Assembly: GCA_008638415.1 (NCBI GenBank)
Contig: VWVT01000026.1
Coordinates: forward strand, 1-57,094
Direction: 5' to 3'
Origin: Nocardiopsis sinuspersici
Lineage (GTDB): Bacteria > Actinomycetota > Actinomycetes > Streptosporangiales > Streptosporangiaceae
Length of the DNA: 57,094 bases
Made by a program: the position numbers and the translations under genes. Below the pieces are notes generated by a model that saw only the letters and a list, made by a program, of their open reading frames with translations, was not told where the DNA came from and searched no databases. Shown here piece after piece: positions 56,947 through 57,094 of this stretch; the stretch's first letter is position 1, and each line of letters begins with the position of its first letter.

Positions 56947-57094
56947 CTAGAACAGCTCGCGCGCCAACTGGGCGGTTTCGCTGGGGGTCTTGCCGACCTT
57001 GACGCCGACGGCCTCCAGCGCTTCCTTCTTCGCGGCGGCCGTGCCCGAGGACCCCGACACGATCGCGCCCGCGTGGCCCATCGTCTTGCCCTCC
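56947..57094 (-). CDS. sucD: Succinyl-CoA ligase alpha subunit, C-terminal fragment
   Basis: The last 48 residues, cut by the window edge, read GKTMGHAGAIVSGSSGTAAA then VGKTPSETAQLARELF, the conserved C-terminus of the ADP-forming succinyl-CoA synthetase alpha subunit of the TCA cycle. The frame ends in TAG at 56947-56949. Confidence 0.9.
   Translation of the reverse strand, partial: EGKTMGHAGAIVSGSSGTAAAKKEALEAVGVKVGKTPSETAQLARELF

Overview
The window is chromosomal DNA of a very GC-rich actinomycete, most likely Nocardiopsis or a close relative. Supporting signs are mycothiol metabolism (mca), many families typical of actinobacteria (DUF501, DUF1707, DUF4307, DUF4333, DUF6350, the SCO7613-type membrane protein), frequent GTG and TTG starts, and regulatory signals that resemble Streptomyces sites (SigR-like, Rex, DasR-like). 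The genus is inferred from gene content, not from a marker gene. No prophage, conjugative element, CRISPR array or complete insertion sequence is visible. The left edge cuts an unrecognised gene and the right edge cuts sucD.

Layout. 1-6.6 kb: a truncated gene, two tandem secreted lytic-transglycosylase-like proteins, a 1,100-residue zinc-ribbon membrane protein, a flavin/F420-type oxidase and a duplicated-domain lipoprotein. 7-12.8 kb: PhoH, a Z-isoprenyl diphosphate synthase, an ECF sigma factor, a transmembrane Ser/Thr kinase and an alpha/beta hydrolase. 12.8-19.4 kb: a DUF255 protein, a small membrane protein translationally coupled to mca, DUF4307, greA, an RDD protein and a FIST sensor protein. 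19.6-24.6 kb: an AAA ATPase/VWA pair, two adjacent GntR/UTRA repressors and a small membrane protein. 25-32.3 kb: both transsulfuration enzymes (cystathionine gamma-synthase/lyase and cystathionine beta-synthase) around a methionine aminopeptidase and an acyltransferase, then an SGNH hydrolase and a thiolase. 32.6-39.1 kb: DUF4287, a Bax inhibitor-1 protein and the proline catabolic genes (proline dehydrogenase, P5C dehydrogenase) with a divergent PucR-type regulator. 39.3-50.2 kb: an atypical tRNA, a type II NADH dehydrogenase with two Rex sites, Ppx/GppA, DUF501, two overlapping crcB genes, a DivIC/FtsB protein, enolase, an FtsW/RodA protein, MazG and an APS kinase with a degenerate sulfurylase domain. 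50.5-57.1 kb: mfd, DUF6350, DUF1707 and the 3' end of sucD.

Functional themes are redox and sulfur handling (mca under a SigR-like promoter, transsulfuration, ndh under Rex), envelope growth (transglycosylases, isoprenyl synthase, FtsW/RodA, DivIC), nucleotide hygiene and repair (MazG, Mfd, GreA) and proline use as carbon and nitrogen.

The most novel signal is a dispersed intergenic element found seven times, plus one partial copy. It has a conserved box ending in GGAGG, a 7-9 nt spacer, a hairpin whose stem changes with compensatory substitutions, a second box (CCGARGGTTCCCG) and, in most copies, a GGCGAAGC-type 3' module. Copies butt directly against stop codons or a tRNA 3' end, and two lie in a 134-bp tandem. 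Other points of interest are a leaderless tRNA with a UAA anticodon but no long variable arm and C at position 33, paired Rex operators, a pair of matching 14-bp palindromes, and a 61-bp palindrome between ftsW and mazG.
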